Source: Phycisphaerae bacterium
GTDB taxonomy: Bacteria; Planctomycetota; Phycisphaerae; UBA1845; PWPN01
NCBI GenBank assembly: GCA_026647385.1
Contig: JAPKGY010000132.1
Location: 1-7,436 of the forward strand
Direction: 5' to 3'
Length of the DNA stretch: 7,436 bases
Part shown: positions 1 through 5,568 of the stretch, piece after piece
How the letters are laid out: the number at the start of each line of letters is the position of its first letter
Numbering within the stretch: the first letter of the stretch is position 1
Notes under the pieces: generated by a model
The model's input: the letters and a program-made list of their open reading frames with translations, nothing else
The model's database searches: none
Told to the model about the DNA's origin: nothing
Made by a program: the position numbers and the translations under genes

Positions 1-75
1 GAGGCGGACGAGTTGACGAAAGTGCTATCCGCCATTGCGAGGGAAACCCAACACTACATCGCAGGAGAGGCATAA
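1..75 (+). CDS. C-terminal 24 residues of an unidentified gene (MoxR ATPase expected by position)
   Basis: Frame 1 is open from the window edge to TAA at 73-75 and encodes 24 residues ending HYIAGEA. The stretch is charged and probably helical, with no recognisable motif. In most bat operons the gene just before DUF58 encodes a MoxR-family AAA+ ATPase, so position suggests that. However, the visible residues do not resemble the usual MoxR tail (a conserved LRHR followed by an acidic helix), and too little is present to decide. The last codons contain AGGAGAGG (63-70), a good Shine-Dalgarno with no start codon at the proper distance behind it. Frame 3 is also open here, so even the reading frame rests on the clean stop and the operon direction. 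Confidence 0.5.
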   Translation, partial: EADELTKVLSAIARETQHYIAGEA

Positions 76-89
76 CCCCTCTTCCTTTT

Positions 90-161
90 GACTTTGTGGT
101 GTTTTGACTTTTTGACGTTTTGACGTTTTGACTTTTCGTATTTCACGTTTCGGCGTTTGGA
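90..161 (+). repeat. T-rich 8-nt tandem array, block 1 (between gene 1 and DUF58)
   Basis: The 116-base gap 76-191 holds this array. Units in strict 8-nt register are 90-97 gactttgt, 98-105 ggtgtttt, 106-113 gacttttt, 114-121 gacgtttt, 122-129 gacgtttt and 130-137 gacttttc, followed by three decayed units to 161. The 11-mer gtttcggcgtt lies at 147-157 and recurs at 3320-3330 in the second block. Since 8 is not a multiple of 3, the TGA in each unit closes all three forward frames, while the reverse strand stays open and reads as a Lys/Arg/Gln/Asn/Val-rich octapeptide. The rest of the gap is unremarkable. It is probably a dispersed intergenic repeat of this genome. Confidence 0.85.
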
Positions 162-191
162 TTGCGGAAACCTGTTTGTGGGGTCGTGTAG

Positions 192-1067
192 TTGCTGCCA
201 AAGGAGCTGCTGAAGAAAGTTCGCCGCATCGAGATCCGCACGTCGCACGTGGTGAAGGACGTGCTGGCGGGGCAGTATCACTCCGTCTTCAAAGGGCGGG
301 GGATGGAGTTCGAGGAAGTCCGGCTTTACCAGATCGGCGACGACGTGCGGACGATCGACTGGAACGTCAGTGCCCGCTATGGCCACCCCTACGTCAAGGT
401 CTTTCGCGAGGAGCGCGAGCTGACCGTCCTGATCCTCGCGGACGTGAGCCGGTCGCACCTGTTCGGCACGAACCAGCAATTGAAGCGCGACCTGATGGCG
501 GAGGTCTGCGCGACGCTGGCGATCTCGGCCATCCGCAACAACGACAAGGTCGGGATGCTGCTGTTCACCGATCGCGTGGAGAAGGTCGTGCCCGCCCGCA
601 AGGGCTCGAGCCACGTGCTCCGGGTGATCCGCGAGTTGCTCTACCATCAGCCGATCGGTTCCGGGACGGAGCTGGCCGGTGCCCTGGAACACCTGGCCCG
701 GGTGACGAAACGCCGGGCGGTCGTATTCGTGGTGAGCGATTTTCTAGCCCGGAACTATGAGCGCGCGATGCGAATCGCCCGCCGCAAGCACGATGTGATC
801 CCGATCGTGGTGACCGACCCGTGCGAGCAGGCCTTGCCAGACGTCGGGCTAATCGCCCTGAAGGACGCCGAGACCGGCGAGACGGTCGTCGTGGACACCT
901 CCGACCGCAGGGTGCGGCGGGAATACGAGGCCCGGGTCGCCCGGGCGACCGAGGAACGCGACCGGATGTTGAGCCGTATGAAGATAGACACCATACGCGT
1001 GCGGACGGGCGAATCGTTCGTCGAGCCGCTCACGCGGTTCTTCCGGGCGAGGGAGGCCAGGCGTTGA
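192..1067 (+). CDS. DUF58 domain protein with VWA-type metal site
   Basis: A 291-residue soluble protein of usual family length. Residues 35-75 carry the DUF58 signature: KGRGMEFEEVRLYQIGDDVR, then IDWNVSAR and a GHPYVK motif. A VWA-like fold follows, with a MIDAS set of D84-S86-S88 (ADVSRS), T159 (GSGTEL) and D183 (VSDF), so it should bind a divalent metal. DUF58 proteins are regularly encoded with MoxR ATPases and Bat proteins and are thought to act in chaperone-like assembly; the reaction is not established. The start is TTG 192, because a TAG lies immediately upstream in frame (189-191) and the first ATG (302) would remove the conserved region ending in KGRG. No strong Shine-Dalgarno precedes it, only a G-run at 180-183. 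Its 3' end overlaps the next gene by TTGA. Confidence 0.93.
   Translation: MLPKELLKKVRRIEIRTSHVVKDVLAGQYHSVFKGRGMEFEEVRLYQIGDDVRTIDWNVSARYGHPYVKVFREERELTVLILADVSRSHLFGTNQQLKRDLMAEVCATLAISAIRNNDKVGMLLFTDRVEKVVPARKGSSHVLRVIRELLYHQPIGSGTELAGALEHLARVTKRRAVVFVVSDFLARNYERAMRIARRKHDVIPIVVTDPCEQALPDVGLIALKDAETGETVVVDTSDRRVRREYEARVARATEERDRMLSRMKIDTIRVRTGESFVEPLTRFFRAREARR
1051..1056 (+). promoter_or_regulatory. Ribosome binding site deciding the TTG start at 1064
   Basis: GGGAGG sits 7 nt upstream of TTG 1064-1066. That TTG overlaps the DUF58 stop (TGA 1065-1067) as TTGA. There is no ATG in this frame before the signal sequence, so this site and the overlap fix the start and imply translational coupling with DUF58. 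Confidence 0.75.
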
Positions 1068-2203
1068 GGGAGCATCCCCGTACGGTTCGTGGACGGGCGT
1101 TTGGGCCCCAGCCGAGCCCCATCGGGCTACCCCGATGGTGTCTGCCGGCCTTGGCGGCCTGCCTCCTGGTGGTGCCCGCCTGTCGGCCGAGGCAGGAGGA
1201 TGCCGCCTCGAAGCCGCAGGCCGTCGAAAAGAGCACCCGGCGCGGACCGATCGAGGTCGGCGTTCGTGCCGACGCTGCCCAGGTGCCGGTGGGCGATCGA
1301 ATTCGCCTGACCCTCCAAGTGACCGCCCCGGAAGGGATCGAAATCGTCCTGCCGGAGTTGGCTGACACCGTCGGCGAGTTTCACGTGGCCGGCGTGCGGG
1401 ACTATCCCAATCTGCCGGCCCCCCAGGGTCGGCAATGGCGGCGCGAATACGAGCTGCAGTCCGAGGTTCCGGGCGACTTCGAGATCCCGGCGTTCACCGT
1501 GCGGTACGCCGATCACCGGCAATCCGGTGCGGTCGCGACAACCCAGGCCTCCCAACCGGCGGCCCAGATCGACTCGCCGCCGCTGCCGGTTCAGGTGACG
1601 TCCGCCCTGGCGGGTGAATTCAAACCGACCGAGTTCAGCGACATCAAGGGGCCGGTCGAATTGCCGTTCGAGTTCCAGGCGAAGTGGCTTGGGTGGGCGG
1701 CCGCCGTCGTCGCCCTATTGATTCTCCTCGTCATCGGGCTGCGCCTGCGGTCGCGGCGAAAGCCGGCGGCGGCCCTCGAGCCGGTGGTTCCGCCGGACGT
1801 GTGGGCGCGGGAGCAGTTGCGGCGGTTGCGGCAAGAACGCCTCGTCGAGCAAGGCTTGGTGTCCGAGTTTTACTTCCGGCTGACCGGGATCGTCCGGGTC
1901 TACATCGAAAAACGCTTCGCGGTCCGGGCAGCCGAGCAGACGACGGAGGAATTCCTCGCAGCCGCCAGGGATCACCCGGCCTTGGGCGTGCTGTTCGGGC
2001 GGCTGCTCGCGGATTTCCTGCAGGCAGCCGACCTCGTGAAGTTCGCGCGCTACCTGCCCGGGACGGCTGAGATCGACCGAGCGTTCGCGACCGCTGAGGC
2101 CTTCATCGACCAGAAAGTCGAGGCGGTGCCCCCCGGCCGGCCGGACGCCGGATCGGCCTCGAACGTGTGGGTGGCGCCCGGGTCGGACGGAGGGACCGGC
2201 TGA
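1064..2203 (+). CDS. BatD-like / DUF4381-like exported membrane protein, possible lipoprotein
   Basis: 379 residues from TTG 1064. A basic N-region leads to a hydrophobic stretch (about 27-39) ending VVPAC with Cys40, a possible though not ideal lipobox (Pro at -2). Residues 63-180 look like a BatD-type beta-sandwich (IEVGVRADAAQVPVGDRIRL, then alternating strands with Pro/Gly turns). One membrane helix spans about 208-226 and is followed by RLRSRRK, which puts the C-terminus in the cytoplasm. Residues 247-350 match the DUF4381-type tail: FYFRLTGIVRVYIEKRF, EQTTEEF (291-297) and ADLVKFARY (322-330). It lies between DUF58 and BatA and overlaps BatA as TGATG. It likely joins the Bat complex, with the beta domain outside and the helical domain inside. 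If Cys40 is lipidated, the protein would be anchored twice, which is unusual; simple signal cleavage or an uncleaved anchor are alternatives. Confidence 0.85.
   Translation: MREHPRTVRGRAFGPQPSPIGLPRWCLPALAACLLVVPACRPRQEDAASKPQAVEKSTRRGPIEVGVRADAAQVPVGDRIRLTLQVTAPEGIEIVLPELADTVGEFHVAGVRDYPNLPAPQGRQWRREYELQSEVPGDFEIPAFTVRYADHRQSGAVATTQASQPAAQIDSPPLPVQVTSALAGEFKPTEFSDIKGPVELPFEFQAKWLGWAAAVVALLILLVIGLRLRSRRKPAAALEPVVPPDVWAREQLRRLRQERLVEQGLVSEFYFRLTGIVRVYIEKRFAVRAAEQTTEEFLAAARDHPALGVLFGRLLADFLQAADLVKFARYLPGTAEIDRAFATAEAFIDQKVEAVPPGRPDAGSASNVWVAPGSDGGTG
2189..2194 (+). promoter_or_regulatory. Ribosome binding site for batA
   Basis: GGAGGG lies 8 nt before ATG 2203, which overlaps the upstream TGA by one base (TGATG). 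This supports ATG 2203 over the in-frame GTG at 2167. Confidence 0.8.
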
Positions 2204-3300
2204 TGCTCGAGTACTTCCATCCGAACGCCCGCTGGGCACTCCTGCTGCTGGCGTTGCTCCCGGTGATCGGGTGGCGGGTGTACCTGCGTCGAAAAGCCAG
2301 CGCCGTGCGGTTCTCCAGCGTCGCTCCGCTGCGCGGCGTACGCCCGGGATGGCGGGTGCGTTTGCGATGGCTGCTGCCGCTTTTGCGGACGCTTGCCCTG
2401 GCGGTGCTGATTGTGGTGATCGCTCGCCCGCGAAAAGGAAACGAGCAGACGAAGCTGCCGACCGAAGGCATCGCGATCGGGCTGCTCGTGGATCGGTCGG
2501 GCAGCATGCAGGCGATGGACTTCACCGTCGACGGCAAGCAGGTCGACCGCCTGACCGCGGTCCGGAACGTCGTGCGCAGCTTCGTGCTGGGGGATGACCG
2601 GCTCAAGGGCAGGCCGGACGATCTGATCGGCCTGATCGCCTTCGGTACCTATGCCGACAGCAAATGCCCGCTGACCCTCGACCATTCCTACCTCATCGAG
2701 GCCCTCGATCGCACCGAGATTGCCCGGACCGAGGAGGAAGGACAGACCGCCATCGGTGACGCGCTGGCCCTGGCCGTCGAGCAGATCCGGAGCCTCGACC
2801 GCTCCCGCCGCCTTCAGCAGGCCAGGCCGGTGCGCAGCCGCATTCTCATTCTGCTGACCGACGGCCAGAGCAACGCCGGGGCCATCGAGCCGCTCAAGGC
2901 CGCCGAGATCGCCAGGGCATTCAACATCAAGGTCTATACCATCGGCGCCGGCACCCGCGGCATGGCTCCCGTGCCTTTACAGGATGCGTTCACCGGGAAA
3001 ACGGTTTACCGACCGATGCAGGTCGACATCGACGAGGACACGCTCCGCGAGATCGCCGGCGTGACCGGCGGCAAGTACTACCGGGCCACGGACACCGATT
3101 CGTTGCGGAGCGTGTACGCGGAAATCGACCAGTTGGAGAAGACCCAGACGACCGAGCGCCGCTTCCTGCAGTACCGCGAACTGGCGACGGAGTGGACGCA
3201 TTGGGGGCGTTTGACCCTCCCCCCGCTCCTGCTGCTGGCGTTTGCCCTGTTGGCGGCGGAATTGATCTTAAGCCAAACCGGGCTAAGGAGACTGCCATGA
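2203..3300 (+). CDS. batA: BatA, membrane-anchored VWA protein
   Basis: 365 residues, about the usual BatA length. The N-terminus has the family pattern (FHPNARWALLLLALLP): a first membrane helix at about 11-26, a second at 56-74, a VWA domain at about 88-310 and a C-terminal helix at about 338-357. The metal site is complete: D97, S99 and S101 (LVDRSGSM), T182 (GQTAIGDAL) and D220 (LLTDGQSN). The CPLTLD motif (155-160) common to BatA and BatB is present. The VWA domain should lie on the outer face of the cytoplasmic membrane and bind partner Bat proteins through the metal. The start is ATG 2203, coupled to the previous gene. The end carries AAGGAG and an ATGA overlap, but the reading frame that begins there is a 24-codon ORF, not batB. 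Confidence 0.95.
   Translation: MLEYFHPNARWALLLLALLPVIGWRVYLRRKASAVRFSSVAPLRGVRPGWRVRLRWLLPLLRTLALAVLIVVIARPRKGNEQTKLPTEGIAIGLLVDRSGSMQAMDFTVDGKQVDRLTAVRNVVRSFVLGDDRLKGRPDDLIGLIAFGTYADSKCPLTLDHSYLIEALDRTEIARTEEEGQTAIGDALALAVEQIRSLDRSRRLQQARPVRSRILILLTDGQSNAGAIEPLKAAEIARAFNIKVYTIGAGTRGMAPVPLQDAFTGKTVYRPMQVDIDEDTLREIAGVTGGKYYRATDTDSLRSVYAEIDQLEKTQTTERRFLQYRELATEWTHWGRLTLPPLLLLAFALLAAELILSQTGLRRLP
3285..3290 (+). promoter_or_regulatory. Stranded Shine-Dalgarno at the end of batA
   Basis: AAGGAG is followed 6 nt later by ATG 3297, which overlaps the batA stop as ATGA. This is an ideal coupled initiation site, but it drives only a 24-codon frame. batB starts 95 nt further on without a Shine-Dalgarno. 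It is probably the original batB signal, now separated from the gene. Confidence 0.7.
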
Positions 3301-3371
3301 GAAAAAACCGGATCTCCCTGTTTCGGCGTTCGCCACAGCGAATCCCGGATTTTGACGTTTTGATGTTTTGA
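3297..3371 (+). CDS. 24-codon ORF in the batA-batB spacer (leader peptide or relic)
   Basis: ATG 3297 overlaps the batA stop (ATGA) and has AAGGAG at 6-nt spacing, so ribosomes should initiate here. The frame gives 24 residues beginning MRKNRISLFRR and ends at TGA 3369-3371 inside the 8-nt array. The peptide is basic and has no recognisable domain. It stops 20 nt before the batB ATG (3392), so it could pass ribosomes on to batB, or it may be an accidental frame created when the block entered. I do not assign a function. Confidence 0.35.
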   Translation: MRKNRISLFRRSPQRIPDFDVLMF

Positions 3372-3385
3372 CGTTTTGACGGTTG
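3320..3385 (+). repeat. T-rich 8-nt tandem array, block 2 (batA-batB spacer)
   Basis: The 8-nt units are 3354-3361 gacgtttt, 3362-3369 gatgtttt, 3370-3377 gacgtttt and a decayed 3378-3385 gacggttg. The block begins with the 11-mer gtttcggcgtt (3320-3330) shared with block 1 (147-157), but here the 11-mer comes before the array, whereas in block 1 it comes after. The orientation relative to transcription is the same in both blocks. This marks it as a second copy of the same repeat family. Confidence 0.85.
3329..3342 (+). other. Small hairpin inside block 2
   Basis: TTCGC (3329-3333), loop CACA (3334-3337) and GCGAA (3338-3342) form a perfect 5-bp stem. A G-T pair (3328/3343) could extend it. 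No T-run follows at terminator distance. It is probably a structural part of the repeat element. Confidence 0.5.
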
Positions 3386-3391
3386 CTTGAA

Positions 3392-4426
3392 ATGGATCTC
3401 CGCTTCCACAACCTGGCTGCCCTCCACCTGCTGTGGGTCGTGCTGGCCCTGGCCGGCGTCGTTGTGTGGGGTTTTGCCCGCAGGCGGCGGGCACTTGAGC
3501 GGTTTGCGTCCGCCAACCTCGTGGGCTTCCTCACCGCCGAGGTGAGCATTCCCCGGCGGTGGGGCAAAGCCATTCTGGTATTGTCCGCCATGCTGTTGTT
3601 GGTCATGGGGTCCGTCGATCCGCGGTGGGGCGTTTATTACGAACAGGTGCCTCAACGGGGGATGGATATTCTGTTTTTACTCGACGTGTCCCGCTCGATG
3701 TTGGCCCGCGACCTGACGCCGAGCCGGCTCGAGCGGGCCAAGCAGTGCATCGCCGACGTCGTCGATTTGTGCGCCGGGGACCGCGTCGGGCTTGTGACGT
3801 TCGCCGGCAAGCCGGTGCTCAAGTGCCCGCTGACGCTGAACTACGGCGCGTTCCGCATGATTCTGGACGAGGTGAACGTGCACAGTGCGCCGCGCGGCGG
3901 GACCCTGATCGGCGACGCCGTTCGACTCGCGGCTGATTCGTTCGTCGACCAGGAGAAGGGTCACAAGGCCATCATCGTTCTCACCGATGGCGACGACCAG
4001 GAGAGCTTCCCGATCGAGGCTGCCAAGGAAGCGTACGCACAGAAGGGCATCAAGGTATTTACCGTCGGACTCGGGGACGAGGAGCAGGGCGCCCGCGTGC
4101 CGGCCAGGGAGGACAATCCCGACCTGTACGTGCAGTACCAGGGCCAGGAAGTCTGGTCGAAGATGAACCCGGCTACGTTGCGAGACATGGCTCTCGGTGC
4201 GGGCGGAACGTACGTGCCCGTCGGCACGAAATCCATCGATCTCGGCCGAATCCTGTACGAAGATCGCCTTGCCCAGGAGGAACGGCGAGAGATCGAGTCC
4301 GGCCGGCTGGAACTCCGCCATGTGCGGTACCATTGGTTCGCGGGAGCGGCTCTGCTTCTGCTCCTGATCGAGATGGGGTTATCGGATCGCAGAACGATCG
4401 CGGATGGGAGTGGGCCTCCGCCGTGA
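3392..4426 (+). CDS. batB: BatB, membrane-anchored VWA protein
   Basis: 344 residues. Membrane helices lie at about 9-27, 59-75 and 314-330, with the VWA domain between the last two. The metal site is complete: D98, S100 and S102 (LLDVSRSM), T171 (RGGTLIGDAV) and D199 (VLTDGDDQ). After DVSRSM comes the BatB-typical LARDLTPSRLERAK, and CPLTLN (145-150) matches BatA. It is a sister of BatA and probably pairs with it on the periplasmic side of the membrane. ATG 3392 is the start; TTG 3383 is in frame but lies inside the repeat and adds only three residues. Neither has a Shine-Dalgarno, unlike the BatD-like gene and batA, probably because of the inserted block. A 141-nt gap with a long hairpin separates it from batC. 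Confidence 0.94.
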   Translation: MDLRFHNLAALHLLWVVLALAGVVVWGFARRRRALERFASANLVGFLTAEVSIPRRWGKAILVLSAMLLLVMGSVDPRWGVYYEQVPQRGMDILFLLDVSRSMLARDLTPSRLERAKQCIADVVDLCAGDRVGLVTFAGKPVLKCPLTLNYGAFRMILDEVNVHSAPRGGTLIGDAVRLAADSFVDQEKGHKAIIVLTDGDDQESFPIEAAKEAYAQKGIKVFTVGLGDEEQGARVPAREDNPDLYVQYQGQEVWSKMNPATLRDMALGAGGTYVPVGTKSIDLGRILYEDRLAQEERREIESGRLELRHVRYHWFAGAALLLLLIEMGLSDRRTIADGSGPPP

Positions 4427-4468
4427 GCGCTCCGGTGGTAGTGCTGTTTTCGGCAAGAGAGTCTCGTG

Positions 4469-4509
4469 GTGGTGCGGCCATCTCACCTTCGGAGAGATGC
4501 CTGCACCAC
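4469..4509 (+). other. Long imperfect hairpin in the batB-batC spacer
   Basis: Arms 4469-4487 and 4491-4509 pair over 17 positions with two mismatches. GTGGTGC/GCACCAC gives 7 bp, then G-T and G-C, a C/C mismatch, CCATCTC-side pairing 4479-4484 with 4494-4499, an A/A mismatch and CC/GG around TTC. The tip also spells CTTCGG, the stable UUCG-tetraloop context, in a competing register. No T-run follows (next bases AAGGGCCGGG), so it is a poor intrinsic terminator. It could set the batB/batC transcript ratio, protect a processed 3' end, or be a small repetitive element. The rest of 4427-4567 holds only two short palindromes (4442-4455 and 4457-4465) and no gene. Confidence 0.7.
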
Positions 4510-4567
4510 AAGGGCCGGGCGAAAGCGGCTTGTCGACAACGGCGGTAGAGAACGCTGAGTGAACGGT

Positions 4568-5533
4568 ATGCGATGGTGTGATCATACGGAACGATGCGGG
4601 TTTCTCCGACGGGTGCTGGCCCATACGGGACTGTCGCTTGCGGTCCTGCTGTTGACCGCCGGTGCTCTGCGGGCGGCGGAGCGGTCCGCACGCTCCCTGG
4701 TGGCTGAAGCCAACCGGGCAATGGCTGACGGCGATAACGCCGCGGCGCTCAAGCTGCTCGAACAAGCCTCCACGCTGAAGCCGGACTCGCCCGAGATCGC
4801 TTACGACCTGGGCGTCGCCCACTATCGAGCCGGGGATTACGCCGGCGCGGTCGAGTATTTCATGCAGGCGCTGTCGGGTCGCGATCTGGGGCTCGAACAG
4901 CGGGCCCGATACAACCTCGGCAACTGTGCCTATGCCGAGGGCCTGAAACAGCAGGAACCTCGGGCGGCCATCGAGAAGTTCAAGACCGCCGCCGATCGAT
5001 TCCGCGAGGCCTTGCAGCTCGATCCCAAGGATGCCGACGCACGCGCGAACCTCGAACGCTCGGGCCGGATGATCCGCCAGCTCAAGGAGCAGCAGGAGCA
5101 GCAGAAGCAGGAGAAACAGCAGCAGGACCCGTCCTCCTCCCAGCCGGAGAGTCAGCCGTCGTCCCAGCCCCAGCAGCAGCCTCAGTCGCAGCCGTCCAGC
5201 CAGCCCGAGAACCAGCAGCAAAAGCAGGGCGAGAACCAGCAAGGCCAGCAACAAGAGGGCCAGCAGAAAGAGGGCCAGCAGAAAGAGGGCGAACAGAAGG
5301 ACGGCCAACAGAAGGAAGGTGAACAGAAGGAAGCTCCCCAGCAACAAGGCGAGCAGAAAGACGAGGAGAAGGAGGCCCAGGCTGTCCCCGCCACGCAGAG
5401 ATCGATGAGCAAGGAGGAAGCCGAGCGTCTGCTGCAGTTGATCCGCGACAAGGAGCGCCAGCGCCGCGAAGCCCAATACAACGAGGAGCAGAAAGGCCGC
5501 TCCCGTGAGGCACCGGTCGAGAAGGATTGGTAG
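4568..5533 (+). CDS. batC: BatC, exported TPR protein with low-complexity linker
   Basis: 321 residues from ATG 4568. Signal peptide: basic n-region with RR (14-15), core GLSLAVLLLTAG (21-32) and likely cleavage at ALRA/AE (36/37). TPR-like helices run from about 44 to 160 (AEANRAMADGDNAAALKLLE; AYDLGVAHYRAGDYAGAVEY; ARYNLGNCAY). A Gln/Glu/Lys/Ser/Pro/Gly linker follows (about 173-278), then the conserved tail SKEEAERLLQLIRDKE and the terminal residues VEKDW. The tail and KDW ending are typical of BatC. It is likely the periplasmic scaffold linking the VWA proteins and BatD. An in-frame GTG at 4559, right after a stop (4556-4558), is an alternative start; neither has a clear Shine-Dalgarno. 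The linker is longer than a minimal BatC needs and is repetitive in DNA as well. Confidence 0.9.
   Translation: MRWCDHTERCGFLRRVLAHTGLSLAVLLLTAGALRAAERSARSLVAEANRAMADGDNAAALKLLEQASTLKPDSPEIAYDLGVAHYRAGDYAGAVEYFMQALSGRDLGLEQRARYNLGNCAYAEGLKQQEPRAAIEKFKTAADRFREALQLDPKDADARANLERSGRMIRQLKEQQEQQKQEKQQQDPSSSQPESQPSSQPQQQPQSQPSSQPENQQQKQGENQQGQQQEGQQKEGQQKEGEQKDGQQKEGEQKEAPQQQGEQKDEEKEAQAVPATQRSMSKEEAERLLQLIRDKERQRREAQYNEEQKGRSREAPVEKDW
5243..5362 (+). repeat. 15-nt in-frame tandem repeats coding GQQKE-type pentapeptides in batC
   Basis: Units start at 5243, 5258, 5273, 5288, 5303 and 5318, with a variant at 5333 (APQQQ) and another at 5348. They encode GQQQE, GQQKE, GQQKE, GEQKD, GQQKE, GEQKE, then APQQQ and GEQKD. 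Two neighbouring units are nearly identical in DNA. The array is embedded in a wider Gln-rich linker preceded by SQP/QPSSQP repeats (about 5137-5210). It is suited to length change by slippage without frame loss. Confidence 0.85.
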
Positions 5534-5537
5534 AATG

Positions 5538-5552
5538 GGGCCCTGAAGGCCC
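5538..5552 (+). other. Short GC hairpin between batC and batD
   Basis: GGGCC (5538-5542), loop CTGAA and GGCCC (5548-5552) form a perfect 5-bp stem a few bases after the batC stop and 16 nt before the batD start. There is no T-run. It may modulate batD initiation or be incidental. Confidence 0.45.
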
Positions 5553-5568
5553 GAGTGAGCTTGTGACG

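Larger units (their letters stand above)
3310..3401 (+). repeat. 8-nt direct repeat flanking block 2 (possible target-site duplication)
   Basis: GGATCTCC occurs at 3310-3317 and again at 3394-3401, where it overlaps the third base of the batB ATG and the next codons. The copies are 84 nt apart and bracket the shared 11-mer, a small hairpin and the 8-nt array. This is what a short insertion with an 8-nt duplication would leave. Against it, removing 84 nt does not place ATG 3297 in frame with batB, so a chance match or later small changes are possible. Confidence 0.4.

Noticed and set aside
104..141. Promoter from TTGAC(G/T) -35-like boxes
   Set aside because: Each repeat unit gives a TTGAC, but no convincing -10 element lies 16-18 nt downstream, so a promoter call would rest on repeat composition alone.
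90..161. CRISPR-like array
   Set aside because: The period is 8 nt, with no spacers and no cas genes nearby.
93..181. TTTGTGG at 93-99 and 175-181 as a target-site duplication of block 1
   Set aside because: It is only 7 nt, in T/G-rich low-complexity sequence, and the first copy lies within the array; too weak to claim.
302..304. First ATG as the DUF58 start
   Set aside because: It would remove the conserved N-terminal 36 residues; TTG 192 restores them.
54..692. 212-codon - strand frame across the first repeat block and DUF58
   Set aside because: Its Lys/Arg/Gln/Asn-rich tail is just the reverse translation of the 8-nt array and the rest is antisense to DUF58.
128..760. 210-codon + strand frame overlapping DUF58
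   Set aside because: It is out of frame with the conserved DUF58 motifs, has no domain of its own, and starts inside the T-rich repeat.
2167..2205. Upstream GTG start for batA
   Set aside because: ATG 2203 has GGAGGG at 8 nt, overlaps the upstream stop as TGATG and gives the family N-terminus. The extra 12 residues are not family-like.
4469..4512. Intrinsic terminator after batB
   Set aside because: The stem is strong, but the bases after it (AAGGGCCGGG) contain no T-run, and batC/batD belong to the same conserved operon.
4379..5476. 365-codon - strand frame with a long leucine-rich stretch resembling membrane helices
   Set aside because: The leucines are the reverse reading of CAG/GAG/AAG codons in the batC linker. 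batC has a signal peptide, TPRs and the KDW tail on the + strand.
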